Shown: positions 1 to 12,382, counted from the first letter of the stretch. The stretch: 64,000 nucleotides of DNA from Camarhynchus parvulus (GCF_901933205.1 NC_044574.1:19205733-19269732); one strand, 5' to 3'. The notes: generated by a model not told the origin, from the sequence alone. Made by a program: numbers and translations.

Positions 1-3000
1 AGGTTAGCCCAGGGTTCCTTGAGCTATGAGAAAGATCACATCCTTTGGGAGGCCACATGCTACATAGCCTTGTGCACATTCTTTAGTGGTTGGAACAAAA
101 TCCTGTTGTTGTTCAAGGGAAGCTTTCAGACAGAATGTTTGTGTTTGGATATAGTGGGTTGATTGTTTGAGTGTCCATTGGAGAGGCTGAGTTCTGGAGG
201 GAGAGTAGTCCAGCTTTGGTTAAACTATGATCAGAAGAAATACACTGGGGATTCAGACCACCCTTGCATCATGAGTCATTCTGTCAGAACAAGAGCCTGC
301 TTCATGGATTTTGTGATTAACTGGACTCCAGAGGCAAATCAAAAAGATGAGCTCCCATGAAGTTATTCATACAAGCTGTTTTAAGCTGAGGAATGAGTAG
401 GAAGGAAAACTGTCATGTGGGTACATTTTTCTTCCAGGGCTGGGATTTTCAGAAGAAATTCAAACTGTATTTTAAAATAGCATAAGGTTGCCACTTTGCT
501 GGCTTCACTTAGCCTGCCTTGGGTACTTGTTTTTCTTCTTAATGTACCAACCTTTTTTTCTGCAGACCACAGTGAAAAGTTCATTAATCCTCTTGCAACT
601 TGCTTCAAGTTCTGATCACTTTTAAGGAATGCTGTTTCTCTAGTTGTCTTCAGTGCAAATACTTTGATTTAAACCCTAGCAACAAATTTATTGGAGACCC
701 AATAAAATATGGATGCCTAGAGTTAAGCTTACAATTCTATATCAAGAGGCCTGTAGTCTGATTTCAAAATGAAGAACTCCATTTATTGTCATGATTTTCC
801 AGATGGTCTAAAATGACAGCACTTGGATATGTGTAAAAAACTTCAGACTTGTGAGTTTTTTTAGTCACTCTTCTCATTTAGGTCTTGCTTAGAGGTGAAG
901 CCAGAGAAGAAAGTGCAGTTGATTCAAAGGAACTACAATTAGAAAAGGACTGTACTGTTTGTAAGAGCATACTTAGCTGAAACTTTACTGTATGAGGAAA
1001 ATATGCTAAATGATCTGTTATTGAAACTAATGTTGAGGAGACAAATTATTGTAGGTTAGTCCAGTAAATATGGAATTATTCCCATCCTTTAGAAAAAAAT
1101 AACAAATGTACACAAGGAAGGACAGAAGCATAATGGCTTGTCTTGGTCATGAGGCTTCAGGCAAAATGCCCTGTGCAGGAGGTCACTTAAGAAAGGGGCT
1201 ATTTCCATCACTGGATCTAAAGTGGATTGGGATATTGCCTGGCCCCAGCATCCTTTGGACTCACAAGATTGACAAAATTTGAAGTCTGTTGGACAGGCTT
1301 TTTTGTGCCACAGCAATTGCATTGATAGGCTTATATGATGTCAAGCAATAGAGCTGTTTGAGCAGTCTCAAGTGGAAGAATAAAAATGGATTAAGAAATA
1401 GTGTCTGACACTGGAAAAAAGCCCTTACAGCTGGAGGGTGACAATGAAACTTCTATTTTTCCATTGGCTCATTTGGATTCAGCTGGTTCCTTGATTTAGT
1501 GAGCTTCATTTGCACTGGAAAATTCTACATGTTCAATTGTCTTAGCTGAATTCTTCATATTCCTGTGTATATACACCTGCAACGTATCAAAGTGCTTTTT
1601 ACTTCTCTGAAAATTCACCAATGGTGCAATCTTGTTTGTTTTTTTTTTTTTTTAATACCAGTAAGTAGGATGGTATCTGATTTACCTGGACCTGTAGCAA
1701 AATTTCCTAAAGAGATTCTTACTCTCTTATCTCAATTCACATTTGCTCTTTGAAGATTTTTTTTTTTTTTGTAATTACACAAGATGATTTTTGAGCTCCC
1801 AACATGCTTTTAAGGTCAGTAGGGAATTCCTCAAAAGTGATATTAGAAGTTTGAGTTACATGTCAGCTCTCATGTTGAGAATTGCAAACCTTTCTTTACT
1901 GCTCAGGAGTGAAAATAAACCTATGTGTTGGCAAAGGTGCGCTTACTTACTGTTTAGTGAAAGTTGTGATTTCCTGTACTAAAAGAGAGTGGACAACTTG
2001 TCCTTTTCTGAGATTTCAGGAAGGGAAACTGTAACTTATATGATGATAAACTGGCATTGCAGAAAAGCAAATGTATTTTGTCAGGCTAGACATCCTTATC
2101 TACAAAAATAATTGAAGGGATTTTTAGCGTGTTGTGGTTGTTAAACAATTTTGAACACCAGTAAGGATCTGGTGTATCTTACATAAGCAGTGTTGCATTC
2201 CATGGGACAGTTTGAGGAGGGGATGTGAAACATCCTGAGACTTGTAACTGCTAGCTGAAAAGAGGTCTGTAGATTTTTTTCTGTACAAGTATTGCTGCCT
2301 AATTATCTTTTGAAGGAGGAATTGGATTAGGAACATTTGAGTTTATCACTTCCTGTTGCGTACTTTGCTGATGAAGTCTTGCGTGGCTGTCTCCACCCAT
2401 TCTTAGTATTTTTACTTCCAGAAATTCATAGTTAGCCTGGCAACAGACAATGTTATCTAAAAGAAAGTTCTTGATCTTAAAGTTAGGTTGAATTATGTAT
2501 TTTCTGTCATGTTATGTAAATGAAATTGGTCTTCTCTATCTAGCCTATTTTTCAAGTAGTGTAGTGTATATCAGGTGGCTGTTTGGTTAGTCATACCTAC
2601 GTTGCAAAACTTTTACATTTTCTTCTAACCTCCAAGTCATCACGCAAAATACAGGACATTCTGTAACATACTAATTTCAGCACTGCTGTTTCTAGTTTAT
2701 GAAGGGTTGAGAGTTTCAGTAGGATCTTTCTTTTTGTTCTCAAGAGAGCACAGTGAGCCAGAGCTTTAGTGTGCTTGGTCAGGGTTGTATTTGGCAGGCA
2801 CAAAATCTCTGCAGTTGCATCTTGATTAGCTGCTTCATCTAACTGTAGAATGTATGAGGTGTGTCAGTCTTTCTTCCTCTGAAACTGTCAAGCAATGTCA
2901 AAGTTGTTTAAAAGTCACTGTCTGTCACTGAAGCAGATGTCTGCTACTTCGTCTTCAGAATAGATACTGTTAACATCAATGTCACTTGGAGAGTTTTGGT

Positions 3001-3020
3001 TTGCTTTTTCTCTGCCTCAG
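1..3020 (+). other. Intron of the unidentified gene (3' part)
   Basis: Non-coding sequence upstream of the first recognisable exon, ending in a pyrimidine-rich tract and the acceptor AG at 3019-3020. It is AT-rich with T-runs at 1639-1653 (15 T) and 1757-1770 (14 T). Some internal acceptor-like sites (for example the CTGCAG near 565) are not followed by an open exon with a donor, so I found no further coding exon here. The start of the intron lies outside the window. Confidence 0.6.
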
Positions 3021-3222
3021 GGTCCATTGTAAAAGCTCCCAGCACTCTGGCAAGAAGCAGTAGCTTGTGTAGATCAAGACGCAGTGTTGTGCCATCATCT
3101 CCACAGTCTCAGCACGCTCTGCACTCCCCTGACCCTGACATCCTCTCTGTGTCGAGCTGCCCAGCTCTCTATCGAACTGAAGAGGAGGAGGAAGCCATTT
3201 ACTTCTCTGCTGATAAACAATG
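3021..3222 (+). CDS. Internal (penultimate) coding exon, serine-rich protein, gene not recognised
   Basis: This is a 202-base exon bounded by an acceptor (tctgcctcag) and a donor (TG|GTACGG at 3223). It enters one base into a codon and leaves after two bases. The open frame gives about 67 residues. A basic/serine start (KAPSTLARSSSLCRSRRS) is followed by several Ser-Pro pairs (SSPQS, SPDPD) and then an acidic block of five glutamates before IYFSADKQW. No folded domain is visible. The composition suggests a disordered, probably phosphorylated regulatory tail. The closing Trp codon is completed exactly by the first base of the exon at 4033, which is strong evidence that both belong to one transcript. 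If splicing failed, the frame would stop three codons further on (W-Y-G-D-stop). I cannot name the family; 5' exons lie outside the window. Confidence 0.75.
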
Positions 3223-4032
3223 GTACGGAGATTAGCAAACAGCACTTGCAACTCTTGATAGGATTATTGAGACTAACAGTTTAGAATTAGAGGTTAAACC
3301 AAGCCAAAAGTTAAAGTAATCTGTAGGATAATATAAATTAATATAGTCTACATGGAGCAGAGAGTTCTTGTCTGGTATGTGTATGTAAATAGCTAGCATG
3401 TCATGTACAGTTAAGTAATGTTACAATCCAGGGTGCACTGAACTAACCCTGATTCTCCATTACAATATGTTACTGGCTTTCACATCTGAAACTAGGATCA
3501 AAAGCAATGTCAGCTACTGGGCGAAGAGGAGATGGATGGTAACACAATTCTTACAGCATGTTGAGCGTGTACCTACTCTTGTTACATGGCCTCATAGGAA
3601 AAGGTTAAATTCCTTTTGGAAGGAGCAAATGAGCTTGTTGAAAGGTAGGGACACTTGTCCTGAAGAAACTTTTTGTATATGATAGGCTTAAATCTCCTTC
3701 TTTCATTTCATAACTTTTCTGACTTCACGTGCCAGAAAGATAGACTTTGTTCTTTGAAGTGAGATACAAATGACTTTCTGGGGAGATGCTGCTGCCCACA
3801 AAAGCAAGATTGCACAAACTAATTCCCTTAAGTTTATATAATAAAATGATGTAATGCAAGTTGTAACTTAAAATGTTTAACTTGATTTTTTTTTTTGTTT
3901 AATTAACTACTAAGGAAAAGTGTGGGTGGTGCTTTTAGACTAATGTTATTGATTCTAAATTAATTTCCCTTTTAACTCTATGAAGGAAATTGTAGTTTCA
4001 TTATGTTTTCTCTTCTCTCTGCTCTGACTCAG
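3223..4032 (+). other. Intron, 810 bases, GT-AG
   Basis: The donor is GTACGG at 3223 and the acceptor is CAG at 4030-4032, preceded by a CT-rich tract (ttttctcttctctctgctctgactcag region). The frame joins correctly across it (TG + G gives Trp). The intron is AT-rich, with a T-run near 3887-3897, and holds no other feature that I can support. A 71-residue ORF inside it (3467-3682) has no splice sites or recognisable content. Confidence 0.7.
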
Positions 4033-4513
4033 GGAAGTACAGGAAACAGGTTCGGAATGTGACTCCTTAAATTCATCCATTGGAAGAAAACAGTCTCCTC
4101 CAGCAAGTCTTGAGATGTACCAGACAATTTCTCCTCAGAAAGTATCACCCGAAGAATTCTCACTTGAGGAATCATCTACAGGAGACTCCTCTTCTCTGAC
4201 TGCAGATGTTTCTAGGGGCTCTCCTGACTGTGTAGGCATGGCAGAAACTAAGAGCATGATCTTTAGTCCTGCTAGCAAAGTTTATAATGGAATCCTGGAG
4301 AAGTCTTGCAGCATGAACCAGATTTCAACTGGGATCCCAGTCCCAAAGCCTCGCCACACCTCGTGTTCCTCGACCGGCAGTGATAGCAAACCCAGCCATG
4401 AAGCTGCTTCTGTCCCCAGGATAAGCAGCATCCCACAGGACCTCTACCAGAATGGTGAAAAAAATAAAAAGCCATCAAAAATAAAAAACCTCTTTAAGAA
4501 GAAGTGTAAGTGA
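4033..4513 (+). CDS. Terminal coding exon with C-terminus of an unrecognised serine-rich, polybasic-tailed protein
   Basis: The exon begins after CAG at 4030-4032 and continues the frame of exon 3021-3222 for 159 residues to TGA at 4511-4513. The encoded segment is rich in Ser, Pro and acidic residues early on (GSECDSLNSS, then SLEESSTGDSSS). It then carries IPVPKPRH, which fits the PxPxPR motif bound by CIN85/CD2AP-type SH3 domains. It ends in a lysine-rich tail (KKPSKIKNLFKKKCK) that could bind acidic membrane lipids or a partner. These roles are inferred from motifs only. No catalytic or globular domain is present, so this is a disordered regulatory C-terminus. The last codons overlap a consensus donor (GTAAGT at 4506-4511), so an alternative C-terminus is possible. 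Conserved-looking composition, a correct splice phase and a stop followed by 3'-UTR-like sequence make the coding call firm, but the gene identity remains unknown. Confidence 0.85.
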
Positions 4514-5458
4514 GGTGGGCAGAAGAAAACCTATAGTAATATGATAAGAACTCTATTTTTTAAATCTTTAGGAATGTCATTCCATTTGAGCATCCCAGAG
4601 TGGATGCCCCAATGGAATACTCTGTAGGTCACCTATATTTAATGACTGTACTGTCAACGGTTGTGCCAGCTGTCAATGAGAAATCATTAAAACGTTCAGA
4701 CAGTTTACATTAATTTCTGCCTATTTATTTCTTTATTTTTTTAGGTTGTCTTTTTCAGCTTTTTTTTTAAAATTTGATCTGTTGGGCTTTTTTAAGTTTA
4801 TTCATAAACCATTTTTAAGCCACTTTGGACTCCTAAGCTTTAATGGACTAGTAAGCCTTCCTGGGCTTGCCAAAGTTTCTTGTTTACTGGAGCATCTTCC
4901 TATCTTTCCATAGAAATAGGACATTTATCTACCGGACTTTAAGAAAAATAAAAGAAGTAGAACTAAATGAATTGCACTACTGTTTTACAGACTGGAACAG
5001 TCTCTGCAAGTGAAACTGAAAGACTTGTATTTGACTGAGAAGATGAATCTTTTCACTTTTAGATCTTTTGGGGTTTTTAAGTAAAATTTAGCATTTCTAA
5101 TTGACTTGATTTCTGGAAATGGAAATGTCATGCTTTTATTATGGGAAGCTTTGTTAGATGCATTTATTATTAGAATGGTTCAAGTCCTGCTGTAAAGATC
5201 ATTTTTTTCCCAGGACTTTCACTGTGATTTTAATTCACTGCAGGCTGTATGAGAAACAAACAAAAAAAAGAAAAAAGAAGAAAAAAGTAAATTATCAAGA
5301 GAACAGGCTCTTGATTCCTTATGCAAGATGGTTGTGAAACTTGACTGAAGACTGAAAAAATTCACCTCTCAAAATGAGGAGGGGGAATAGTAGCTTTTGT
5401 TTACAGATTGACAGACAATGGACATTTGGGTTGTGAAAGTTTGTACTGTGGCAAAGAT

Positions 5459-5464
5459 AATAAA
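5459..5464 (+). terminator. Proximal poly(A) signal AATAAA
   Basis: A canonical hexamer about 945 bases after the stop codon. It is followed within 20 bases by a plausible cleavage site (acattattg) and then GT-rich sequence (tgtgcttggg). This is the best short-UTR end for the gene ending at 4513. Confidence 0.5.
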
Positions 5465-8400
5465 TTGGAAACATTATTGTGCTTGGGAATCTTCCATTTC
5501 TAGCTGATGCTTGTTTCAGACATGTTTCAGAGGTCCTGTTAATTGGAAGCTGTCGTAGGCCACATTGCTTATGCTTATTGCTGTGTATAAGTTATTATAT
5601 TTTTTGAATTAGCTATTATTGTCTTAATGTTCTCCTTTTGTAAAATTTCATACACTTTATTTTTGTATAGTTTGAAGATTTAGCTGTTCAGAGATGTCTG
5701 AAGTAAATGGTATAATTTTATAATGCATACTGTTATACTAACTCATAATTTTAGATATAAAGATAGATATAAAGGTGAGATGACATGCTTCAGATAAAAG
5801 AAATTTTTGTGAAGCTTTTTTAGGGAGAGGTGAAATTACTGTGAGATAACAAGGACGCTTTCTTAGGGTAGCAGTAGCTAGGTGTTCAAAACCGTATTTT
5901 TATTTTTTTTGAACAATTGGAGACAAGAAATGTATGGTTTAAGCAACAGTGCCTTTTATTCAGTTTGAAAATATTAATACTGAGCAGGAATTTCTTCTGA
6001 GGTACATTCCAAGGAAATATCTCCTGCTCTAGTCAACAGAAGCAATTTACCCAGTGATGATTAAACAGTCTCAGATCTTCCATAGGGGTGTTCTCATTGC
6101 CTCAGTAGCAGGTGCCACTGCCAGGGACTTTTGACTGGGGGCTCACTTCTTGCCAATATGTATGTGATGTACTGTGTGAAAGAATTATTCACAGACTGCC
6201 TACATTTTTTCTAGTAAGGAGCCTTCAAAACCTGTAGCTAATTGAAATCAAATGATATGTGTCTTTTCTATCATTTTTTATTTAGGTTCCACTGTACATA
6301 CCCAATGTGTTAGTTCTCTCCTCAAGAAGTGCTGGTGATTTTAACAGATCTACTGTGATTAGTGACATGGCTGAAAGAGAAGGGTTATGAAATGGGGTGG
6401 AGACCTTGCATGTGCAAGTACTTTACATGTCCTGGTACATCGGTTAATTCCTTAAGAGAACAGAAATAATCCGGAGTTTTGTTGTCTAACAGAGACTGAT
6501 TGTAGGCCATCCATGCAGAAAATCATGGGACAAATCAATTATTTGATAAAGTTTGGAGAAGAAGAAATTAGTGGAATAGAAAATAATGAGAACATAATAT
6601 TGTTCCATTATTCTCTGGATCATCAGATTAACCAGCTGTAGTTTAAAAATAAAGCAATTGCAAGGTAGCAATGGTGTCTGAACAAAGATTGTGCACTCTG
6701 TACATAGCAGACAACAAAAAGCAGTGATGAAAAAAGACTTGTGCTGAAGAACCACCTCAATGTTGAGCCTTCAACAGCTGTAGCTTAAAGCCTGATTAAG
6801 TACTTGAACATCTACAAAGGGAACAATTACCTTTATGCAAGTAGGGAACTTCCTGTGCCTCCCAGACAACTTGGAGAAGACTACTACCAGGAAAATCTCA
6901 GTGCACTTGAGAAGGCCATAGCAATAATTGAGTTTAAAATAAGATCTGGGGCTGGATAGTAGATCTTGGTGTGAGGTTTGAGTAACTCTGGCTCTGTCAT
7001 TACCAAAAAAGATGAAGTGGCATTTTGGTACTGGAGAGTAAACATTTATACATGAAGAAAAAGCTGGTACTGAGTAGTGGAAGGGCAGCACTTCTTAATT
7101 CTGCTATCAAAATTGGGCAAACTCAAATATTGAGAAGCCAGAACAGACAAATTCAGTTTTCTGTAGTAAGTATAACTAAAAGTGAAATAGAGGAGGTATT
7201 GAGCTCTTTATTGGCTGAGAGTTAAAGCGCTAAGTATATTTTTAAAAAAACAATTTAACTATTTTCTGGTAAAAATACTTCTTTGTACTGTGCAAACAAA
7301 TCAGATAAGATTATCATAGTGGTAGATTTTGGGTTCAAAATGGCAAACCTTTGGAGCACAGAGAACTCTCAACACTCAGTGTATCACCAGCTGTCCTGTA
7401 ACTTTATAGCTGCTTCTTAATAAGTGTTAGAGAACAGAAAGCTTAAATTAATACAGTCAGAAGTGGTGAGTATTATATGTTGGAGGACAAATGAATTCTA
7501 TGTTAATTGAGTTTATTTTTTATTATTTTAATAGCCACTTGCATTTCTTGCCATTTAAATTTGTCCACAATGTAAGTAGCTTCCTTTGCTCCTCCTGCAG
7601 AAATTCCCATCTTTAAATGGTTTGAGTCATGTTATTGAGGGATGCTGAGAGCTCTGAGGTAGATCTTCACTGGCAGTCATCGATCCAGTCTTAGCATTGA
7701 AGGACCTGGCACACATCTGTTAAGAAATAACAGAAAACTGAATCTCACATCCACATCTAAAAAGTGAGACAATGTGCCTCAAAAGGTTCTCTGTTCCATT
7801 TGCTACCAGTGTAACTTGAACTTGCTGGCAGTCAGAGAGTCCAGCCAGCATTCCAACTACTGGGATTTATAGGGCATATCAGTCACTTGAGACAGTCAGC
7901 TAGTGTCATTAGAGATTGGTTTGTGGGGTTTTGTTTTGTTTGTTTGTTTTGGGCGTTTTCTCACTTTTTTAGCTAAAATCCATGTTCTATTTTTAATTAT
8001 CTGGTATTTCAAAAGATGAGGCTCTTTGCTATTTAAATGTTTTGTGTCCTTCGTCAGGACAGCAGCTTCTTTGTGGAAATTGCCTAAAAGACTTCTCCCT
8101 GTTTAAGGTTGCTGTTTAAGTCACTTGTAAAATGAAGAAGTGTCAAATGTAAGATTCTATATAAAGAAGAAAAAAAATCCCAGTTCTTCCAAAACGAAAC
8201 AAACACAAACCTTTCCACAATTCTTACTAAAGCTACATGACACTTGATTAGCATAAAAGCTTTGGGAAAGGCATTTTTGTTACCATGGGGAATGCTTTTT
8301 ACCATTTTATAGTGGACTTAGAGATTAAACCTGATTGTGCTTGTGTTTTTTGGTTTTTCATTTTGGTTGGTTCTCCTCCATCCCTCATCCCCACAGCTCA

Positions 8401-11400
8401 GTGATGGAACTTAAAATTGTTCATTGGCAGTTCCAGGCATATGTCAACTTTTCTTCCCCCACTGGTACCTAGGTAGTGGATTACCCTCTACTTCTGAAGG
8501 GCAGTTTGCTGGAAGAGGAAAAATTCTCAATTGTCATCCAAGTAGTAATGTTATAGTAAGAATGTGGTTCCTTGTTTGGAAGCCTAGAAGATGATGAAGC
8601 CAAGAATACTTGATTTCAGTTTTCTTGCAATATTTATGGATGCCAGCTGGAGTTAGGCAGTAATTTACAGCTGATTAAAAGCCTGAAAAGATAAAGCTAA
8701 TTAGAAATTAAAGCTTTCAATATTTTGCCTTTTGCTTCCCAGTATATGGGAACATGGCTTGCACAGGAGGGAGATGAGCTGATTAGTATTTCTTATATCA
8801 CCAGCTTTTAGAGTTTCAGGATAGTTTCATTCTGTTTCCACAATACATTGCTAGAGAGGGATTGCTACCTTACTTTCATAAGTATGCAATGAAATAGATT
8901 TTTTTCTATTCAATTACAAGCATATTTTTGAGCAGTGGAGAATGTAAGTAATTTTTTTAAGGCTAAATACAGGAACTACTAATTCTTGGACCTCTTGTCT
9001 ATTTGCTTATCTCCTTGTGCAATGTGTTAAGTTGGATGAGCACATTTTTCTAATCTGTTCCAGTTGCTCTTACTATAGGGGTGTGTTACTATGTCGTGCT
9101 TGAATCACTGCTCCAAATTGCTTGTAGGCATTTTAACCTGGATGCTGCATCTTCAGTGATTCATGGTGAAGCCCACTATGCCTGGTTGACTCTAAGTGCT
9201 GCTAACATTTTCTGCTAGTGACACAGATGTTGGGATAACTAATAACCAAAAATTGCCTGCAGAGTTTGGCTGCCTGACAGTGTGTAGACGTTTAGGTGAC
9301 CATTCTTTGAGGCTTCATTAGCAGTTCAAATGTGTTGTTCAGGTATTCAACAGATAGTTTTTGCTTCCAGCCCAGTACAGATGGTTTCCTGACTCTCCAC
9401 TCAGTTTTCTGTTACATAAACAGAATGCACCAATTCATAAAAGTGGTAACAATATCAAATATTAAACTATTATTCCTGGGTGCTCTTGCATCTGACATTG
9501 CTGAAGCAGATGTCAGTACTTACCAATCTACTTCAGGCATTCAGAAATAAAGTAGATTTGTGTTATCTTTTGTTTTTCTTTACAACTTTAAATCTCAAGT
9601 TTACCAAATTTTGTGTGTGTGTTCTGTGTATTTAATGCTTCACTGAAATGTAAGTGGGAAGGTCCAATTTCTGCTTAGATGTTAAGGATTACACATTTGA
9701 GCAGGGTAAAAAGAAATGCCTATTTCTCATTGGAGAGGAAAAATGTTTGGTGGTATTTAATCTCCTAAGGAACGCTCACAATTTAGATTTCTGGAGATAA
9801 GAGGTACATTCAGTCTCAACACTTTCAGATCAGTAACTTTTTATCCAACAAAAAAATCCCGCTTTTTCTTTTATATGTACATGTAAAGATAGGATACCTT
9901 CTTATTTCTAATTTTTATTCTATTTTTCACCCAGCATTAAATTTAGCAGTTACAGTACTAATCAGGGTGATTGATAGACCTCAGAGCAGTTTCAGAGAAC
10001 CTTTAGTAGCATGTCTTAATGTCAGTTTTTGTTTAATATGTGCTAAAGACATCTGAATCAAACTTTGTCCTTCACATTCCTTTTATTTTAATTCAACTCA
10101 GTTCTTTGTGATCCCTCTCCTGTTAAAAAAATAAACAGGTACTGGCAGTTGTTTATAGTTTAGAGTATTACAGGCTTTTTGAGTTGGGAATTACTAATAG
10201 ATGAATGATAAAGAGTTGCCTTTTAAAGACTTTGTCACAGTTGGATATTGTAAAAACACTGCTGTACTTCAGGTGAATGAGGTGGAGCATTGGATGGTGT
10301 GATTTGTATATGAGTGGTAAAGTTATCTTTTAATTATCCTTTGATTGTTTATTTGTGTCTTAATGCTGCACAATTATTTTCAGACTTGAATTAATTTAAA
10401 ATTAAGGTCAGTATGTCCAGCCTTACAAAAGTCAGTCTTCAGCTGTCAGCCATCACTCCGTTCTTACAGAAATTGATGACAATCTTAAATATTTGTACTA
10501 GCTTGTTAGCTTGTTGGGTGGTAATGGATTCTGGTTAAGTGTTCAGGTGGAAGGCAGAGAACTTCTGCAGTGAACTAGGTAACCTGTGTTCTTTATCAGC
10601 TTTCAAACCCATCTCCCAGTAAGATGGAGTCTCCCCAGGGGAATGTAGATGTACTTACTGCTTGGAACTTTGTAGTTAATTATATTTGGCTCTCTAACTC
10701 TAATAACTTGCATGTGTGCTATGCTTGCTTGCTTTTCAATAGCTGACAAAATCTATAGGAGATCTTGGGAGTTTGTCTTAAAAAATTGCTGTTAAAAAAA
10801 ATAAAAGACTGACAAGGGAAATCTGTCAGGCTGTGAACTGAATAGAATGAACAAAGAGACCAGCTGTTGTCTAAAAGTATGGTTTAAATAATTCTTAATG
10901 AAACGAATTGGGTAGCACATTGTCTGTTTTCACATTGCTCTCCTCCAAGCAACAAATATAATTAGAATACCCTAGACTTCAGCAAGGCTGTTTGGGAGAT
11001 GTCTCGCCCTTTTTTTATTTTTAATTTAAATAACGTTGAGTTGTAGTGAGTGTTCAGCATATTAATGCCTGACTTAAAAGATTAGCAGAATTTGAATGAC
11101 TTGCATTGTTTTGTTTAATTACTGCTTTATAAAAATGTAGATACTTGCATAAAGCCCATTGGATCTGGATATGTTTTAATGACATAGCAAGAAGAGGACC
11201 AAGACAAGTAAATGTGTGCAAAATTTGAATCTTAAGATGTTTACTGTTCTGGGAAGAGATGTTCTCCATGCAGATTCTGCTCTTCCTCTGCTCTTGGCTT
11301 CTGTTTGTTTTCATTAGTTGAACTAAAACAAGAAAGAAAGCCCTCAGACTGACTAGTTTCTGTCTCTGATATATACACTGTACTTGCTTTTAACCTCACC

Positions 11401-11724
11401 TATTGCATGTTGTTAATGCTGTACACAAATGCATTTGGGGTATTTCTTTGGTGTTGTACAGCATGATGCATTTCATCCCCTTTCTAGTTTACCTCCCATT
11501 AGCTATATATTGCTTTACAACTGGAAAAAAAACCTGAATTTGGGGGAATTTAGTCTGTTTGCATATAAAAATCTTTTTTTTTCTTTTCTGTGAGTCTTAT
11601 GAGAAATGTCCTGCTTGGAGAGTCTCAGACAGTATTTTCCTGTGTTTATTCATGTTACTTTGCTTTACTTTATAAGTGAAAATTGATTTTATTGATTTCT
11701 GATGTGTTGTTGCACTTAATGTTG

Positions 11725-11730
11725 AATAAA
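11725..11730 (+). terminator. Distal poly(A) signal AATAAA
   Basis: A canonical hexamer (gttgaataaatctg) followed 20-40 bases later by GT-rich sequence (actgtgttagtg), so cleavage would fall near 11745-11755. The preceding 400 bases look like typical 3'-UTR sequence. It would give a UTR of about 7.2 kb for the gene ending at 4513. It could also be a chance AATAAA in AT-rich DNA. Confidence 0.4.
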
Positions 11731-11817
11731 TCTGACTTTCATTTTGAAAAGTGAAACTGTGTTAGTGAAAATGTTATGTAATTTTAATTGATCTTAGCCT
11801 GTTCCCGGAGTATAAAA

Positions 11818-11839
11818 TTTTTTTTTTTTTTTTTTTTTT
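11818..11839 (+). repeat. Poly-T tract (22 T)
   Basis: An uninterrupted run of 22 T just downstream of the distal poly(A) signal. It could be a simple homopolymer or the complement of a retroposon poly-A on the minus strand. No retroposon body is recognisable next to it. Confidence 0.8.
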
Positions 11840-12278
11840 AACTTATGTTGAGATAAGTTTTCTTGGTTCTTAGGGTTCTGGCCAGTATTTCTTTTTTCAT
11901 GCTGTTGTTAAAGCTTGACAGCAATATTACTGTGAAAGGAAAGGTAGAGACCATTTTGTTTGGCATCTAGGGTGCTACAGTCAGGTTTGTAAAACCAAAG
12001 TCCTACTGCTTTTGCTTGAAAAATCCTTTCTGAGTTTAAGTTGTTTAATATTTTGAAGATTTGGGATTTTGGGCTTGTGCTGTTTTGTTTTCTTTCACTC
12101 TTTCTTTTCTTTTCCCTTCTGAACAAGCTGAAAAGCCTTTCCAAGTGACTGCTGGAATAATATGTAGCCTTGTGATTTTGAGCATGAGAATTGGTTTGAG
12201 AGCCTGTGGCTCTCTACCAGAAAGAAAAAAACAAACCAACAACCCTTGTTGTTGTTTAATATTCCTTTTAACTTGTAG

Positions 12279-12382
12279 CTCAGAGAAGGAAGAAGCTCAA
12301 GAAGAGCTTTTTCAAAGCAGCTTCTCTCGTAACTAAAAATCCCACTTCCGTGGAGGTGACAAGATTGTGGTGGGGCAAATCA
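12279..12382 (+). other. Candidate alternative 3' coding exon (basic peptide)
   Basis: A 104-base segment follows a TC/T-rich tract and an acceptor (cttgtag|CT), and ends at a GTGAGT donor (12383-12388). Joined to the GTAAGT donor at 4506, the split T + CT codon gives Ser. The frame then continues for 34 codons as a strongly basic peptide (starting QRRKKLKKSFFKAASLV, ending TRLWWGKS). If the donor is not used, the frame runs another 20 codons to TAG at 12443-12445. The purine-rich start (agaaggaagaagctcaagaag) resembles a splicing enhancer. A second acceptor choice (CAG at 12281-12283) would create an immediate stop with that donor. The basic character continues that of the preceding exon's end, but purine-rich DNA gives charged residues in any frame, so this is a hypothesis. 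Confidence 0.35.

Larger units (their letters stand above)
4514..11750 (+). other. 3' UTR (at least to about 5480, possibly to about 11750)
   Basis: AT-rich sequence after the stop codon with no ORF of note. It has the look of a vertebrate 3' UTR: AU-rich patches, ATTTA-like motifs and several A-rich hexamers. A proximal AATAAA at 5459 and a distal AATAAA at 11725, each followed by GT-rich sequence, are the best end points. AATAAA also occurs near 4949, 6648, 9547 and 10129 in weaker contexts. No interspersed repeat was recognised over these 7.2 kb. This fits a long UTR kept free of insertions, but it is only indirect support. Confidence 0.5.

Noticed and set aside
541..620. Possible exon after the CTGCAG acceptor near 565
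   Set aside because: The frame closes quickly and no usable donor follows.
4033..4513. Assigning the first gene to C2CD2 because of its basic C-terminus
   Set aside because: I could not confirm residue-level identity, and the gene expected close downstream of C2CD2 in other vertebrates (PRDM15) is not visible here.
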